DNA of 27,041 nt from Rhodospirillaceae bacterium UBA4479. Lineage in GTDB: Bacteria; Pseudomonadota; Alphaproteobacteria; Rhodospirillales; Casp-alpha2. The notes beneath the pieces are model-generated. The model did not search any database, was not told where the DNA came from, and was given only the letters and a program-made list of their open reading frames with translations. The position numbers and the translations under genes are program-made. Below are positions 16,350-24,529 of this stretch, one piece after another (position 1 is the first letter of the stretch; each line of letters opens with the position of its first letter). The DNA is taken from NCBI GenBank assembly GCA_002389175.1, contig DGNZ01000294.1, positions 1 to 27,041 on the forward strand, read 5' to 3'.

Positions 16350-17693
16350 ATGAAATCGTTAAAGCGCAAGAGAATTGCCGTAATCGGAGGCGGAATCTCT
16401 GGATTATCAAGTGCTTGGCTCCTTTCCCATAATAACGATGTGGTGCTGTACGAACGCGAAGCACGCCTTGGTGGACATTCCAACACAGTCGATGTTCAAA
16501 CTCCTGACGGCGTGATTCCGGTGGATACTGGATTTATCGTGTTCAATGAATGGACCTATCCTAATTTAGTTGCGCTTTTTGATCATCTCAAAATCCCAAC
16601 TTTAGCAACAGATATGTCATTTGGCGTGTCAGCGGACGATGGTCGGTTTGAGTATTCTGGTGGCACATTGACCGGATTGGTTGGGCAATTTAGCAACATA
16701 TTCCGTCCACGATTTTGGCGTATGCTCCGAGAGGTCAATCGTTTCTACTCAAGCGCACCAGAAAAACTTCTAAAGGGAGAATTTGCGGGAAAAACGCTGG
16801 GCGATGTTCTGAATGACGGCAATTACTCTGATGCCTTTCAGCGCGACCATTTGCTGCCGATGGCCGCAGCCATATGGTCTGGAACAGTCGAAGGCATGCG
16901 CGATTACCCCGCCGCATCATTCGCACGCTTTTTTGTGAACCACGGCCTGTTCAATTATACGGACCGCCCCCAATGGCGCACCGTTAAGGGCGGAAGCCGT
17001 GAATATGTTGAGAAAATCAGCAAGACATTCGAAAGTCGAATCGGGGCAGGTGTTAGACACATCAAAAGAACTACCAACAGTGTAGAGATTACGGACAAAA
17101 CCGGCCACACAGACACATTTGACGGGGTTATCATGGCCAGCCATGCCGATAACACCTTGGCGATGTTGTCAGATGCAGATGAGAAAGAGCGTCAGTTGCT
17201 CTCGCCCTTCGAGTATCAGAAAAATTTAGCGGTATTACATAACGACGTTAAGCTGATGCCCAAGCGTCGTCGTGTCTGGTCGAGTTGGAATTACCTGGCG
17301 CGCCCAAATCAAGATACAACCCAACATGAGGATCTGAGCGTCTGCGTGACCTATTGGATGAACAATTTGCAGCACTTAGATGAGCGCCATCCATTGTTCG
17401 TTACACTGAACCCAGTTCAGCCTGTCGAAACAGATTGTATCTTTGAAACGTTCGAATACGACCATCCATTATTCGACAAAAATACAGATGCCGCCCAACA
17501 AAAACTCTGGCAGCTTCAAGGTCATCGCAACACTTGGTATTGCGGCAGTTACTTTGGTGCCGGTTTTCACGAAGATGGCCTTCAATCAGGATTGTGGGCC
17601 GCTGAGAGCGCTGGCAGCGTTCGACGCCCTTGGACGGTTGATGACGAGTCTGGCCGCATCCATCTGGGCCCTAAGCAGGCTGTCGCAGCATGA
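16350..17693 (+). CDS. FAD-dependent amine-oxidase-like desaturase/oxidoreductase (COG2907 type)
   Basis: A 447-residue flavoprotein with RIAVIGGGISGLSSAWLL (about residues 8-25), EREARLGGHSNTV as the second FAD contact, and PVDTGFIVFNEWTYPNL, a signature of the COG2907 NAD/FAD-binding group. The C-terminal TWYCGSYFGAGFHEDGLQSG is the closing flavin loop. It is first in a three-gene operon with DUF1365 and a cyclopropane-synthase-like methyltransferase, joined by ATGA overlaps. In Rhodobacter such genes belong to the RpoE singlet-oxygen response, and related flavoproteins are implicated in desaturating methylated fatty acids on the way to furan fatty acids. That role here is inference. Confidence 0.87.
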   Translation: MKSLKRKRIAVIGGGISGLSSAWLLSHNNDVVLYEREARLGGHSNTVDVQTPDGVIPVDTGFIVFNEWTYPNLVALFDHLKIPTLATDMSFGVSADDGRFEYSGGTLTGLVGQFSNIFRPRFWRMLREVNRFYSSAPEKLLKGEFAGKTLGDVLNDGNYSDAFQRDHLLPMAAAIWSGTVEGMRDYPAASFARFFVNHGLFNYTDRPQWRTVKGGSREYVEKISKTFESRIGAGVRHIKRTTNSVEITDKTGHTDTFDGVIMASHADNTLAMLSDADEKERQLLSPFEYQKNLAVLHNDVKLMPKRRRVWSSWNYLARPNQDTTQHEDLSVCVTYWMNNLQHLDERHPLFVTLNPVQPVETDCIFETFEYDHPLFDKNTDAAQQKLWQLQGHRNTWYCGSYFGAGFHEDGLQSGLWAAESAGSVRRPWTVDDESGRIHLGPKQAVAA

Positions 17694-18496
17694 CAATGGA
17701 CAGGTGCGCAATTTATAACGGGACAGTCGTCCATCGGCGGCTAAAGCCTAAATCCCATCTGTTGAAGTATCAGGTCTTTTCTTTATTGATCGACCTAGAT
17801 GCGTTGGACGCTATAGATAATGCCGCAGTCCCATTGGCTGTGAACCGTTTTGGGTTCTTGTCATTTTACGAGAGCGATCACGGCGACAAGCGAAAATCTG
17901 GATTGAAGTCATGGGTCATGGAACAGTTATCCAAGACCGACATTGATATCGCCGATGTTCGCGTCCGGGTGCTGTGTTATCCCCGCTTTTTCGGATACGT
18001 GTTCAACCCACTTACGGTATTTTTCTGTGAAGATGAAAATGGCGAGACGATTGCCATTCTTTATCAAGTGAAAAATACGATGGGCGAGTCACATACCTAT
18101 ATCATGCCGATAGAGGCTAATGCTTCGCTTCCGCTAAAACATGGATGCGACAAAGCAATGTATGTATCGCCATTTACGCCGATGGAATCGACGTACGCCT
18201 TTAACATTGTGCCGCCGGGTGACGATATTTGTGTAAGCATCCAACAATCAGACGAAGAAGGCCCCCTCCTAAACGCCAGTTTCATCGGTAAGTTCGCGGC
18301 ATTTAATCGCACCAATTTACGCCGCGCCATTCTACGCCATCCGCTGATGACGATAAAAGTCATCGCAGGAATTCACCTTGAGGCCTTAAATCTGTGGCGC
18401 AAAGGCGTCCCGTTCTTTCGCCACACGCCGCAACCAGGCGCTGACACCAGCATCATAAAAACAACAACCAAAGAAACGATCCAGAGTGCTTTATGA
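17690..18496 (+). CDS. DUF1365 family protein
   Basis: A 268-residue protein with YNGTVVHRRLKPKSHLLKYQVF at the N-terminus (the conserved DUF1365 opening), LCYPRFFGYVFNPLTVFFC in the centre, and YVSPFTPMESTYAFNI. No membrane segment or signal peptide is obvious. The biochemical role of the family is not established, but it almost always sits between a COG2907 oxidoreductase and a CFA-like methyltransferase, as here, with four-base overlaps on both sides. It is therefore probably part of the same lipid-modifying pathway. A second ATG two codons later (17696) could be the true start. Confidence 0.9.
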   Translation: MTMDRCAIYNGTVVHRRLKPKSHLLKYQVFSLLIDLDALDAIDNAAVPLAVNRFGFLSFYESDHGDKRKSGLKSWVMEQLSKTDIDIADVRVRVLCYPRFFGYVFNPLTVFFCEDENGETIAILYQVKNTMGESHTYIMPIEANASLPLKHGCDKAMYVSPFTPMESTYAFNIVPPGDDICVSIQQSDEEGPLLNASFIGKFAAFNRTNLRRAILRHPLMTIKVIAGIHLEALNLWRKGVPFFRHTPQPGADTSIIKTTTKETIQSAL

Positions 18497-19731
18497 CTTT
18501 GACTAAACAAGCTGACCCATCGACAGACAAAATCGAAAAAATGACCCAATCTGCCCATGGTGGATGGGCATCATCTTGGGCAATGAATATCTGCACGGGT
18601 GTCCAAGCAGGCACGCTGAGACTTCAATTACCCAATGGAGAGATAAAAATATTCTCTGGCGAGAACGAAGGTCCAGATGCATTCATTCATTTGCACCGAT
18701 GGCGTGCTGTGCGGCGCATGATTTTTGGTGGTGATGTCGGATTTGCCGAAGGCTATATGGCGGGAGATTGGTCTACGAATGATCTAACTGCCCTTATTGA
18801 ACTTGCTGCCATCAACAAAGAGACCATGGAAAACAAAGTTCGCGGCAATGCGGTTGTCCGTTGGTTTGATCGCCTCAATCACGTGTTGCGCCCAAATACG
18901 AAACGCGGGTCCAGAAAGAATATTGAAGCTCACTATGACCTTGGTAACGATTTTTATAGTGAGTGGCTGGACCCGTCGATGACCTATTCATCGGGAATAT
19001 ATGAGAACGTCAATGATCCGTTGGATGCCGCGCAGATCAAAAAATATGCCCGCATCGGAGACGTTATCGGTCCGAAACCAGGCCAAACCATTTTAGAAAT
19101 CGGCTGCGGCTGGGGCGGTTTCGCGTCATATGCGGCTAAAACTTACGGCTGCAAAGTCGTCGGGATCACGCTTTCCCAAGAACAACATAGCTACGCAAAA
19201 CAACGCATGGAACGCGAAGGTCTTTCGGATCTCGTCGAAATTCGCATCCAAGATTACCGTGATGTGACAGGACATTTTGATGGCATCGCATCGATAGAAA
19301 TGTTCGAGGCTGTCGGTGAAAAGAACTGGCCTAGCTATTTCAAAGCCGTTGGTGATCGCCTCCATGATCATGGGCGTGCGGCAATCCAGGTTATCACCAT
19401 CGATGAAGATCGCTACGCGTCCTATCGTCGAAGCGCAGACTTCATCCAACGCTATGTGTTCCCTGGTGGGATGCTCCCCTCAGCATCGATTTTTCAATCC
19501 CATGCCGAGAATGCTGGCCTGAGTGTAAAAGACACGTTCTTCTTTGGTCAAAGTTACGCGCATACCATGGCAGAATGGCATGTACGCTTCTCAGAAGCAT
19601 GGCCATCGATTGAGAAAATTGGCTATGATGAGCGGTTCCGCCGACTTTGGGAATATTACCTCGCCTATTGCCGCGCAGGTTTCCAGACAGGAGCCATCAA
19701 TGTCGGTCAATTTTCGTTGGTAAAAGCGTAA
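18493..19731 (+). CDS. Cyclopropane-fatty-acyl-phospholipid synthase-like SAM methyltransferase
   Basis: A 412-residue CFA-synthase family protein. HYDLGNDFY (147-155) and MTYSSGIY (163-170) are family signatures; EIGCGWGGFASYA (202-214) is SAM motif I, and IEMFEAVGEKNW follows. It transfers a methyl group from SAM to an unsaturated acyl chain of a membrane phospholipid, making either a cyclopropane ring or a methylated double bond. It overlaps DUF1365 by ATGA and ends ten bases before the convergent SDR. Because it shares a promoter type with rpoE, it is expected to rise under photo-oxidative stress. Distinguishing cyclopropane from furan-fatty-acid chemistry is not possible from sequence alone. 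Confidence 0.9.
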   Translation: MTLTKQADPSTDKIEKMTQSAHGGWASSWAMNICTGVQAGTLRLQLPNGEIKIFSGENEGPDAFIHLHRWRAVRRMIFGGDVGFAEGYMAGDWSTNDLTALIELAAINKETMENKVRGNAVVRWFDRLNHVLRPNTKRGSRKNIEAHYDLGNDFYSEWLDPSMTYSSGIYENVNDPLDAAQIKKYARIGDVIGPKPGQTILEIGCGWGGFASYAAKTYGCKVVGITLSQEQHSYAKQRMEREGLSDLVEIRIQDYRDVTGHFDGIASIEMFEAVGEKNWPSYFKAVGDRLHDHGRAAIQVITIDEDRYASYRRSADFIQRYVFPGGMLPSASIFQSHAENAGLSVKDTFFFGQSYAHTMAEWHVRFSEAWPSIEKIGYDERFRRLWEYYLAYCRAGFQTGAINVGQFSLVKA

Positions 19732-19741
19732 ACGCGTTGTC

Positions 19742-20527
19742 TTAACGAACCATCCCTGCAGTGATCCGAAAATACAGCCAGTCGGGCAATAATCTCAAAA
19801 GCTTTAGAATCAAAACAAAGCGTGTAGGGAATGCGATTTCAAACGTGTTACGCGACATGCCTTTCATAATGCACGTCACCGCATCCTCCACCTCCATCAA
19901 GAACGGCATGGGGAAATCATTTTTGTCTGTCAACGGCGTGCGCACAAAACCTGGATTTATCACGGACAATGAAACACCCTCGGCCTTGAGCTCAGGATGC
20001 AACGACTCACACAACGCAATGACCCCTGCCTTGGTCGCACTATATCCGGCAGCAGAAGGCAATCCTTTGTAACCGGCCACAGACGCGACAACGCCAATTT
20101 TACCAAAGCCCTGATCTCGCATCGTTTGCATGGCTGGCGCCAAACAATTCACAGTCCCACGTAAATTTACGTCGATCAGCGTATTCACGTCATCCAATTG
20201 AAAATCTTTGGCGGGTGTCGGGATATGGGTTCCCGCATTCAACACGACAAGGCCAAGGGGACCTTCGCTTATAATTGCCTGAAGGGTTTCTGCACATGCA
20301 TCAGCATCGCTGATATCCAGCGGTTTAGGATGTATTTGACCGCTAAGGCCTTCGGCCTCTTTGGCGAGTTCCTCAAGATCATCGACGGTCCGAGCAGATA
20401 CGTGAACGATCCAATTTTCACGGGCCAGGCGCAGGGCTAATGCTCTTCCCATACCTTTGCCAGCACCCGTAACCCAAGCGATCCGGGGTAGGTCTGACCA
20501 TTCGCGGCATTGCTTTGATTGGGTCAT
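19742..20527 (-). CDS. Short-chain dehydrogenase/reductase (SDR)
   Basis: A 261-residue classical SDR: VTGAGKGMG (19-27) is the dinucleotide motif, LNAG in the middle, and YSATK the catalytic Tyr/Lys with a preceding serine in VVASVAG. The C-terminus has a hydrophobic RFVLILKLLRLLPDWLYFRI segment that may touch the membrane. The frame is open to 20599, but an RpoE-type promoter lies inside that stretch (20573-20598), so translation must start later; ATG 20527 fits and leaves a leader of about 36 bases. SDR genes accompany the CFA/DUF1365 set in related regulons. The substrate is unknown. Confidence 0.87.
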   Translation of the reverse strand: MTQSKQCREWSDLPRIAWVTGAGKGMGRALALRLARENWIVHVSARTVDDLEELAKEAEGLSGQIHPKPLDISDADACAETLQAIISEGPLGLVVLNAGTHIPTPAKDFQLDDVNTLIDVNLRGTVNCLAPAMQTMRDQGFGKIGVVASVAGYKGLPSAAGYSATKAGVIALCESLHPELKAEGVSLSVINPGFVRTPLTDKNDFPMPFLMEVEDAVTCIMKGMSRNTFEIAFPTRFVLILKLLRLLPDWLYFRITAGMVR

Positions 20528-20572
20528 TGTTTCTGATCGTCCATTCGTGCTGATGATAACATGTACTTCGGT

Positions 20573-20598
20573 TACGTATTCACAACCAGAGTAGATCA
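20573..20598 (-). promoter_or_regulatory. RpoE-type promoter of the SDR gene
   Basis: On the minus strand, TGATCT (20598-20593) is followed after 16 bases by CGTA (20576-20573). Hexamer, spacing and tetramer equal those of the lipid operon promoter. Predicted transcription start is near 20563, before the ATG at 20527. Confidence 0.82.
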
Positions 20599-20607
20599 AC
20601 AGCGTCG

Positions 20608-21864
20608 TTATAGGCGTTGCCAGTCACGAACAAAAACGTGATATCCGAGCCGCTCTATACGTGCCTTGGCAGCAATGAATGCGGCACTGGTCGGAAGCTC
20701 AGATAGAAGGTCAGAATACCACGGCTGTGAACCCACGGGCGCGACACGGCCCTGCAGAATGACCAACCGAACAATTGAGTCTTGATTGGGAAAATCCTCA
20801 AACCCTAATGTCCACGTATGTCCATTCGGATTGGCACTGCCGCGCATGGTTCGCGCTGGCGTGTTATCCTGCCTTAACCCCTTTGGCCAATATGCCATTC
20901 GACCGACTAAGACAGAGTTCGTTTCTGCGTTATCCGCTCGAACAATGATCTCACATATTATATTTGATGCGGGGACACTCTCATCCCACGATATTCCTCG
21001 GCGCGGCGCCGTCGAATCGCATGCTTCGGGCGAGTCGGCCAGAATGATTTTACCGCTCAAACTCGGGGATGTCGGCTCTGGCCTCCTCAAATCCTGAACG
21101 AAGAAAAACAAATCTTGCTGGTATCGACCCATAAATGTGGGGCCTTGATCAGAAATGGCGCTTTCCAGCTCCTTCACCTTTCCATCACCGGCTAAGCCCA
21201 TCCACACGAATGGCGACCACATAAACCAACCCAGCAAAAAAGCGATGGGCAATCCACCAAGCAAGAACCGGCGCCCTTTAGGGGTGCGCGACGGCGTTCC
21301 CCTTTCAACATTCCCAACCTGTGACAATGGCTGTGGTCTTGATAACTTCAGGTGATCAAATACCTGATCGACATGCTCAACAAATGCCAATTTGGAAAGA
21401 TGGCCTCCCTCAAAATCATCGGTTCCGCCATCTGGAACAAAGACATAAACGTCCTCGCCCTTATCTTGCAGTTCTATAAATAGACGGCTCGCGCGATCTA
21501 ATTTTTCAGCAATATGACCAACGGGCCGGATATTTAAGTCCCGATCAACTTCGCCGGTAGCGAAAATATGGATATCTTTTGCCTGATCACGCCCATCCAC
21601 CATATGCGCGATATAGATGCCCAGTTGCCATGAGTCGCCATCGTCGATGATCTGATCGACATCCACCCTATAAGCACCATGACCTGTTGCTCGTTCGATT
21701 ACGCCTGTAGGATTTCGCACGAATGCATCGTATCGAGAGCTGATCGGCAACGCCTGCGCGCGCCCATCCAAACAAATCACGGATTGGATACCCGTTTGTT
21801 CCTCAGTAATGCGCTGAATGCGCACCGGGCCTTGGGTGGTTAAGATATAAACTGTGATCGACAT
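20608..21864 (-). CDS. Membrane-anchored protein with degenerate Lon-S16-like domain
   Basis: The 418-residue product falls in three parts. Residues about 35-150 read like the Lon S16 peptidase fold: DGDSWQLG (75-82) sits where Lon has DGPSAG, IFATGEV (100-106) where Lon has AMTGE, and RPVGHIAEKL (113-122) where Lon has LPIGGLKEKL. The serine (S78) is kept but the position of the catalytic lysine is A119, so activity is doubtful. Residues about 200-224 are one membrane helix, and about 190 residues with two or three cysteines follow, presumably outside the membrane. It is last in an operon with two unknown genes, its ATG overlapping the previous stop by one base. I know no named family. Confidence 0.65.
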   Translation of the reverse strand: MSITVYILTTQGPVRIQRITEEQTGIQSVICLDGRAQALPISSRYDAFVRNPTGVIERATGHGAYRVDVDQIIDDGDSWQLGIYIAHMVDGRDQAKDIHIFATGEVDRDLNIRPVGHIAEKLDRASRLFIELQDKGEDVYVFVPDGGTDDFEGGHLSKLAFVEHVDQVFDHLKLSRPQPLSQVGNVERGTPSRTPKGRRFLLGGLPIAFLLGWFMWSPFVWMGLAGDGKVKELESAISDQGPTFMGRYQQDLFFFVQDLRRPEPTSPSLSGKIILADSPEACDSTAPRRGISWDESVPASNIICEIIVRADNAETNSVLVGRMAYWPKGLRQDNTPARTMRGSANPNGHTWTLGFEDFPNQDSIVRLVILQGRVAPVGSQPWYSDLLSELPTSAAFIAAKARIERLGYHVFVRDWQRL

Positions 21865-22397
21865 CAGCGGATGTATAGGACCGTGTCAGGTTGTCCAAAT
21901 GCGTGCACCGCCTGATCTTGTTTATCCAAAACAATTTGGGCGCGACCATTTGTCATCGGCGGAATTTCGAGTTCATACCAACTTTCATCTATCGTTTTCA
22001 TAAACAACCGATGTGGCAGATCAACCAGATCGACCCCCGTTTCGATACTTAAGTAAACTTGATCAGGCTCGGCACGTGACTCAGTCGTCATAAGGACATA
22101 CCCGTCATACTCGCGGCGCTGAACAGCTTCGCCCGCTGCGGCCGCCAATTGTGGCATCGTCGCAAAAGCATCATTCTGAAGCAGATGCTCAAAGTTCGCT
22201 GCCACGTCCGGGTACATTCGCATCACTTCGGCAAAATTATCCCAAGCTTGAGTTCTTTGACCGTGCACATATTGATATAGCGCCGTGAAAGATGGACGGA
22301 CTGCTCGTCCTTCTTCGGGGCGCATCAATTGTTCTGCCTGTGCTGCCGCATCTATTGCGCGCAATGCAAGGTCTTGTGTATTAGGGCTATCCGCCAT
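21864..22397 (-). CDS. Hypothetical protein, middle gene of the S16-like operon
   Basis: A 177-residue soluble protein that I do not recognise. The first 110 residues are predicted helical and Ala-rich (RAIDAAAQAEQLMRPEEG, QLAAAAGEAVQRREYDGY); the rest looks beta-rich (YLSIETGVDLVDLPHRLF, WYELEIPPM, RAQIVLD). No signal peptide, membrane helix or metal site is evident. The frame is open to 22526, but ATG 22397 removes most of a large overlap and leaves only 11 bases shared with the upstream gene. Its stop overlaps the next start as TGATG. Co-translation with its neighbours suggests a complex. Confidence 0.6.
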   Translation of the reverse strand: MADSPNTQDLALRAIDAAAQAEQLMRPEEGRAVRPSFTALYQYVHGQRTQAWDNFAEVMRMYPDVAANFEHLLQNDAFATMPQLAAAAGEAVQRREYDGYVLMTTESRAEPDQVYLSIETGVDLVDLPHRLFMKTIDESWYELEIPPMTNGRAQIVLDKQDQAVHAFGQPDTVLYIR

Positions 22398-24006
22398 CTG
22401 CTGATGCCCCCGAGCTTGTTTTATAAAGATCATCGAACATGCGTTGGAAAATAGGCATATCCTCTCGTTCGATCTCTTCCCAATTAATCTTGCCAACTTC
22501 GCGATCAGTATAACGTCGAATGGCACTGATCAGCGCAACAACATCTTCTACACCAGACGCCATGGCCGTCACTGTTACTGGGCCTCTTGGTTCCGTGAAC
22601 CCTTTGCGGTTAATGCTTCGATAGGTTTCTCGGGCCTCTGCCAAAAGAGCCTGCACTTCATCGCCACGCTTATCAGGGGCCGCGTCAAAGAACTGACGCA
22701 TCGCGCGCGCCACATCTATGGACTTCACATCAGCATCCTCATCATCAGGATTAGACTTTGATGTAAGAACATCCCAATGGATATCTGGTGCCAACGTCAA
22801 CGCCAATGAGATCGCTGTCGGGTGTCGCGCCGAATGCAACACCCATAATGCCGCCACCATGATGCGCTCCAACACCGATGCGATATCTTGATATCGCTTT
22901 ATGCAATTTCGGTAATCACTAAAATCGTCCGAGCTGGAATCAAAACTTGGCAAGATCGCCTGACGTAATGCAGAGCTATATTTGAGTTGGATCGCACCTT
23001 GAACGGCATTTCTGACAATTGAAATTGGTACACGGCGGTCCACATCCGACCGCATCGGCAATGTGGATAGAACGCTCGCCTCTGTCGCCGTGATGAATTT
23101 CACCTCATCAGCGCTTTGCTCTATGACCCGCGACAATGGCGTATCGTTGGGATCAAATGCAGCCATAACAGCTTCAACGTTTTCTGGATCATACTCACCG
23201 GCCTCTCGGTCTGTGCCAATCGAAGCCGCTCGCAGACCCTTAATGCGCTCTGCTGCGGCGTCCAACGCAATGACCATTCGAACAGCCATGTCATGCACAG
23301 ATCGATAGGTTTTATTATCCAGTCCGGATTCTGCAGCGTAATCCTGCCAGTATGCCAGCGTAATATTATCGGTATTCGCATCAGCACCGCTGCGGTTTCC
23401 AGCATGTTCGTCAACGTAACCTAGGAAATGGCGGTCTCTTTTTTGACGATGCGCAGGAGGTAAATGATCTTTTAAGTAGGTATAAAGTTCTCTTTGTAGG
23501 GCGTTCGCGACATCACCGATATCACGCTCGGTCGACGGCTGAAATCGGATCGGGGCCGTTATCTGATCCAAACGTTCGTACCCAAAGGCAGTTATCAGAA
23601 ACTCAACAAATGCAGCCAACAATGGCATGCGCCCAAATGAAACTTGGAACGCCTCACCATCCACAACATTCAGCAATCCTTGATTTGTCAGTTGCAACGA
23701 TGAATTGGGGACATTCATTTCCTGGAAATAGACACGGAAACTGACGGGGCTCGCCCGATCAACACCCCATAAAATATGCTCAAACCTGCCCATCTCATCA
23801 CTGATTGCTGCGATCAAATGACTGACTTCTAGGGTGGGTTTCGCATAGGTGCGACAAACGATAATCCGCGTCAGGGCGGAAATGACACGACGTGAATACC
23901 TGGGGCCACCATCCATTGTCGTCGCATCCATGATGCACGCAATAGCGGAGCGTAGTTCCTCGCTTTTTGCCCCTTCAAGATTTAACGCATCCAATGACGA
24001 CGGCAT
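22387..24006 (-). CDS. Large hypothetical protein, first gene of the S16-like operon
   Basis: A 539-residue, mostly helical soluble protein with no recognisable enzymatic motif, signal peptide or membrane helix. Segments include RRVISALTRIIVCRTYAKPTLEV near the N-terminus, a Ser/Asp-rich stretch around residue 360 (SFDSSSDDFSDYR), and a long helical middle that could be a scaffold. ATG 24006 was preferred to GTG 24012 because GGGGG lies five bases upstream. It overlaps the next gene by 11 bases and begins an operon of three; no gene lies in the 87 bp ahead of it. Function unknown. Confidence 0.6.
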   Translation of the reverse strand: MPSSLDALNLEGAKSEELRSAIACIMDATTMDGGPRYSRRVISALTRIIVCRTYAKPTLEVSHLIAAISDEMGRFEHILWGVDRASPVSFRVYFQEMNVPNSSLQLTNQGLLNVVDGEAFQVSFGRMPLLAAFVEFLITAFGYERLDQITAPIRFQPSTERDIGDVANALQRELYTYLKDHLPPAHRQKRDRHFLGYVDEHAGNRSGADANTDNITLAYWQDYAAESGLDNKTYRSVHDMAVRMVIALDAAAERIKGLRAASIGTDREAGEYDPENVEAVMAAFDPNDTPLSRVIEQSADEVKFITATEASVLSTLPMRSDVDRRVPISIVRNAVQGAIQLKYSSALRQAILPSFDSSSDDFSDYRNCIKRYQDIASVLERIMVAALWVLHSARHPTAISLALTLAPDIHWDVLTSKSNPDDEDADVKSIDVARAMRQFFDAAPDKRGDEVQALLAEARETYRSINRKGFTEPRGPVTVTAMASGVEDVVALISAIRRYTDREVGKINWEEIEREDMPIFQRMFDDLYKTSSGASADGG

Positions 24007-24034
24007 ATCCACCCCCTAAGGCGAGAGTATGACG

Positions 24035-24058
24035 AAAAATTGCCCGCTTAAAGAAGCG
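24035..24058 (-). terminator. Possible weak terminator after the thioesterase gene
   Basis: On the minus strand, CGCTT and AAGCG (24058-24045) form a five-pair stem with a four-base loop, and a T5 run follows at 24039-24035 after a short gap. It lies between the thioesterase stop and the unknown operon. The stem is short, so confidence is low. Confidence 0.3.
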
Positions 24059-24093
24059 TTTGTTATCTAGATGATTTTGATGCGATAGCGGCA

Positions 24094-24528
24094 CTACCCA
24101 TTGATAAGCCCACGCACGGCCTCGGCGACATCCTCGGGGGGCCTGACGGACGTTCGCAAATTCATATCATAAAACACATTTACGCTCTCACCCGTCGCAA
24201 TACATTTATCATCGGCAAAGATTCCATAGCTAGAGGTCAAAGATTTTGAACCCAGACGGGTTAATTTTGCCCCCACATCAACGGAACCCGGGTAATGAAG
24301 CTCGCTTCGATAATCGATGACGACGCGTGCCAGAATAAAATCCAGGCCATCGTGGCCGAACTGATTCAACAGGCTCTGGATCAGCATGGTACGCGCCGCC
24401 TCTATGTAGGCCGCAAACGACACGTTGTTTACATGACCCATGCTGTCCTGATCGGAAAACCGGATCGTCACCGTTGTGAAATGATCAAAAGATGCCCGTT
24501 GCGTTGAATCAAAAGTTGTTTCCGACAC
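24094..24528 (-). CDS. 4HBT (YbgC/FadM-like) acyl-CoA thioesterase
   Basis: A 144-residue single hotdog domain. RFSDQDSMGHVNNVSFAAYIE (split at residues 23-35 and onward) is the 4HBT active-site helix: the D-x-D-x-x-G-H-V-N-N pattern supplies the catalytic aspartate. It should hydrolyse an acyl- or aromatic-CoA ester. The gene starts one base after the CoA-transferase stop, so both are probably translated together, pointing to a CoA-thioester pathway shared by the two enzymes. The exact acyl group is not indicated. Confidence 0.88.
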   Translation of the reverse strand: MSETTFDSTQRASFDHFTTVTIRFSDQDSMGHVNNVSFAAYIEAARTMLIQSLLNQFGHDGLDFILARVVIDYRSELHYPGSVDVGAKLTRLGSKSLTSSYGIFADDKCIATGESVNVFYDMNLRTSVRPPEDVAEAVRGLING

Positions 24529-24529
24529 C

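Noticed and set aside
20599..20599. Upstream start of the SDR at 20599
   Set aside because: It would place the RpoE-type promoter inside the coding region; ATG 20527 is consistent with that promoter.
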